Assembly (NCBI RefSeq): GCF_900172265.1 | Contig: NZ_FWFK01000005.1 | Coordinates: forward strand, 186,001 to 250,000 | Source: Roseivivax jejudonensis | GTDB taxonomy: Bacteria > Pseudomonadota > Alphaproteobacteria > Rhodobacterales > Rhodobacteraceae | DNA: 64,000 bases | Reading direction: 5' to 3' | In this document: positions 63,942 to 64,000 of the stretch, in pieces | How positions within the stretch are numbered: the first letter of the stretch is position 1 | Layout of the letters: every line of letters starts with the position of its first letter | Made by a program: the position numbers and the translations under genes | The notes under the pieces: generated by a model | Told to the model about the DNA's origin: nothing | The model's input: only the letters and a program-made list of their open reading frames with translations | Database searches by the model: none

Positions 63942-64000
63942 TCAGTATCGCGCGGAATCGTCGTCCACGAGTTCGTCGAGCATGCGCACGGCGATCGTCG
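63942..64000 (-). CDS. C-terminal end of an unidentified gene at the right edge
   Basis: The minus strand is open from base 64000 to a TGA at 63944-63942. The last residues read [18 protein letters not shown]. They do not look like the end of SucC, so a small gene probably lies between sucC and sucD, as occurs in some Rhodobacterales. Only 18 residues are visible and no family can be given. Confidence 0.4.
   Translation of the reverse strand, partial: TIAVRMLDELVDDDSARY

Overview
The window is a contiguous piece of a GC-rich alphaproteobacterial chromosome, most likely from the Rhodobacterales (Roseobacter/Rhodobacter group). The evidence is the end of a purple-bacterial photosynthesis cluster at the left edge (puhE, then hemA and a class I cytochrome c), a petP/petR regulator pair, a bztABCD-type amino-acid importer, the HDAC-xseB-ispA-dxs operon, the crcB-rluC-HAD-ATP12 run, the zinc-ribbon/ftsE/ftsX/plsC block and a sucD-sucA-sucB-...-lpd operon. 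Gene density is high and starts and stops often overlap (ATGA, GTGA, TGATG). I saw no insertion sequence, prophage, CRISPR array, tRNA or rRNA. The species cannot be read from the sequence.

Layout. 1-2235: puhE (partial), hemA, cytochrome c. 2258-4562: a KpsE/KpsT capsule-export pair without its permease. 4769-5551: an exported metallo-beta-lactamase-fold hydrolase. 5571-15691: a divergent catabolic and transport locus. Its leftward arm encodes an ectoine-hydrolase-like M24 enzyme, an ArgE-like M20 deacylase and an FCD-type GntR regulator. Its rightward arm encodes a Pot-type ABC importer with two unusually enlarged permeases, a DUF1330 protein and an App1-type phosphatase. The arms share a 450 bp control region with two identical operator-like sites and a nested hairpin. 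15805-17959: lytic transglycosylase lipoprotein, an SDR protein, ExoD. 17991-21998: isoprenoid operon. 22080-27484: petR, petP, ilvE, topoisomerase IB, AMP nucleosidase, HU. 27758-34506: BCCT transporter, GNAT, taurine-pyruvate-type aminotransferase, crcB, rluC, HAD hydrolase, ATP12. 34710-39182: bztABCD. 39253-46980: flavoprotein, HNH protein, OmpA-like protein with a coiled-coil partner, ubiA, rsmE, a small membrane protein, gshA. 47118-54685: ggt, RsbW/STAS pair, thiolase, zinc-ribbon protein, ftsE, ftsX, plsC. 54871-64000: the 2-oxoglutarate dehydrogenase/succinyl-CoA ligase operon with five small accessory genes between sucB and lpd, including two MAPEG proteins.

Most of the window is core metabolism. 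The strongest candidate for something undescribed is the 5.6-15.7 kb divergon. Its enzymes suggest hydrolysis of a cyclic or N-acylated compatible-solute-like compound followed by deacylation. Its importer belongs to the polyamine/opine family, not to the known ectoine importers, and carries an approximately 264-residue acidic loop in one permease, reminiscent in position of the MalF P2 loop.

A second signal is a 46 bp dispersed element present four times, always in the gap between two convergent genes. One copy has a compensating pair change in its stem, suggesting selection for the hairpin, perhaps as a bidirectional terminator. All functional statements rest on motif and family recognition by eye; no database search was run.
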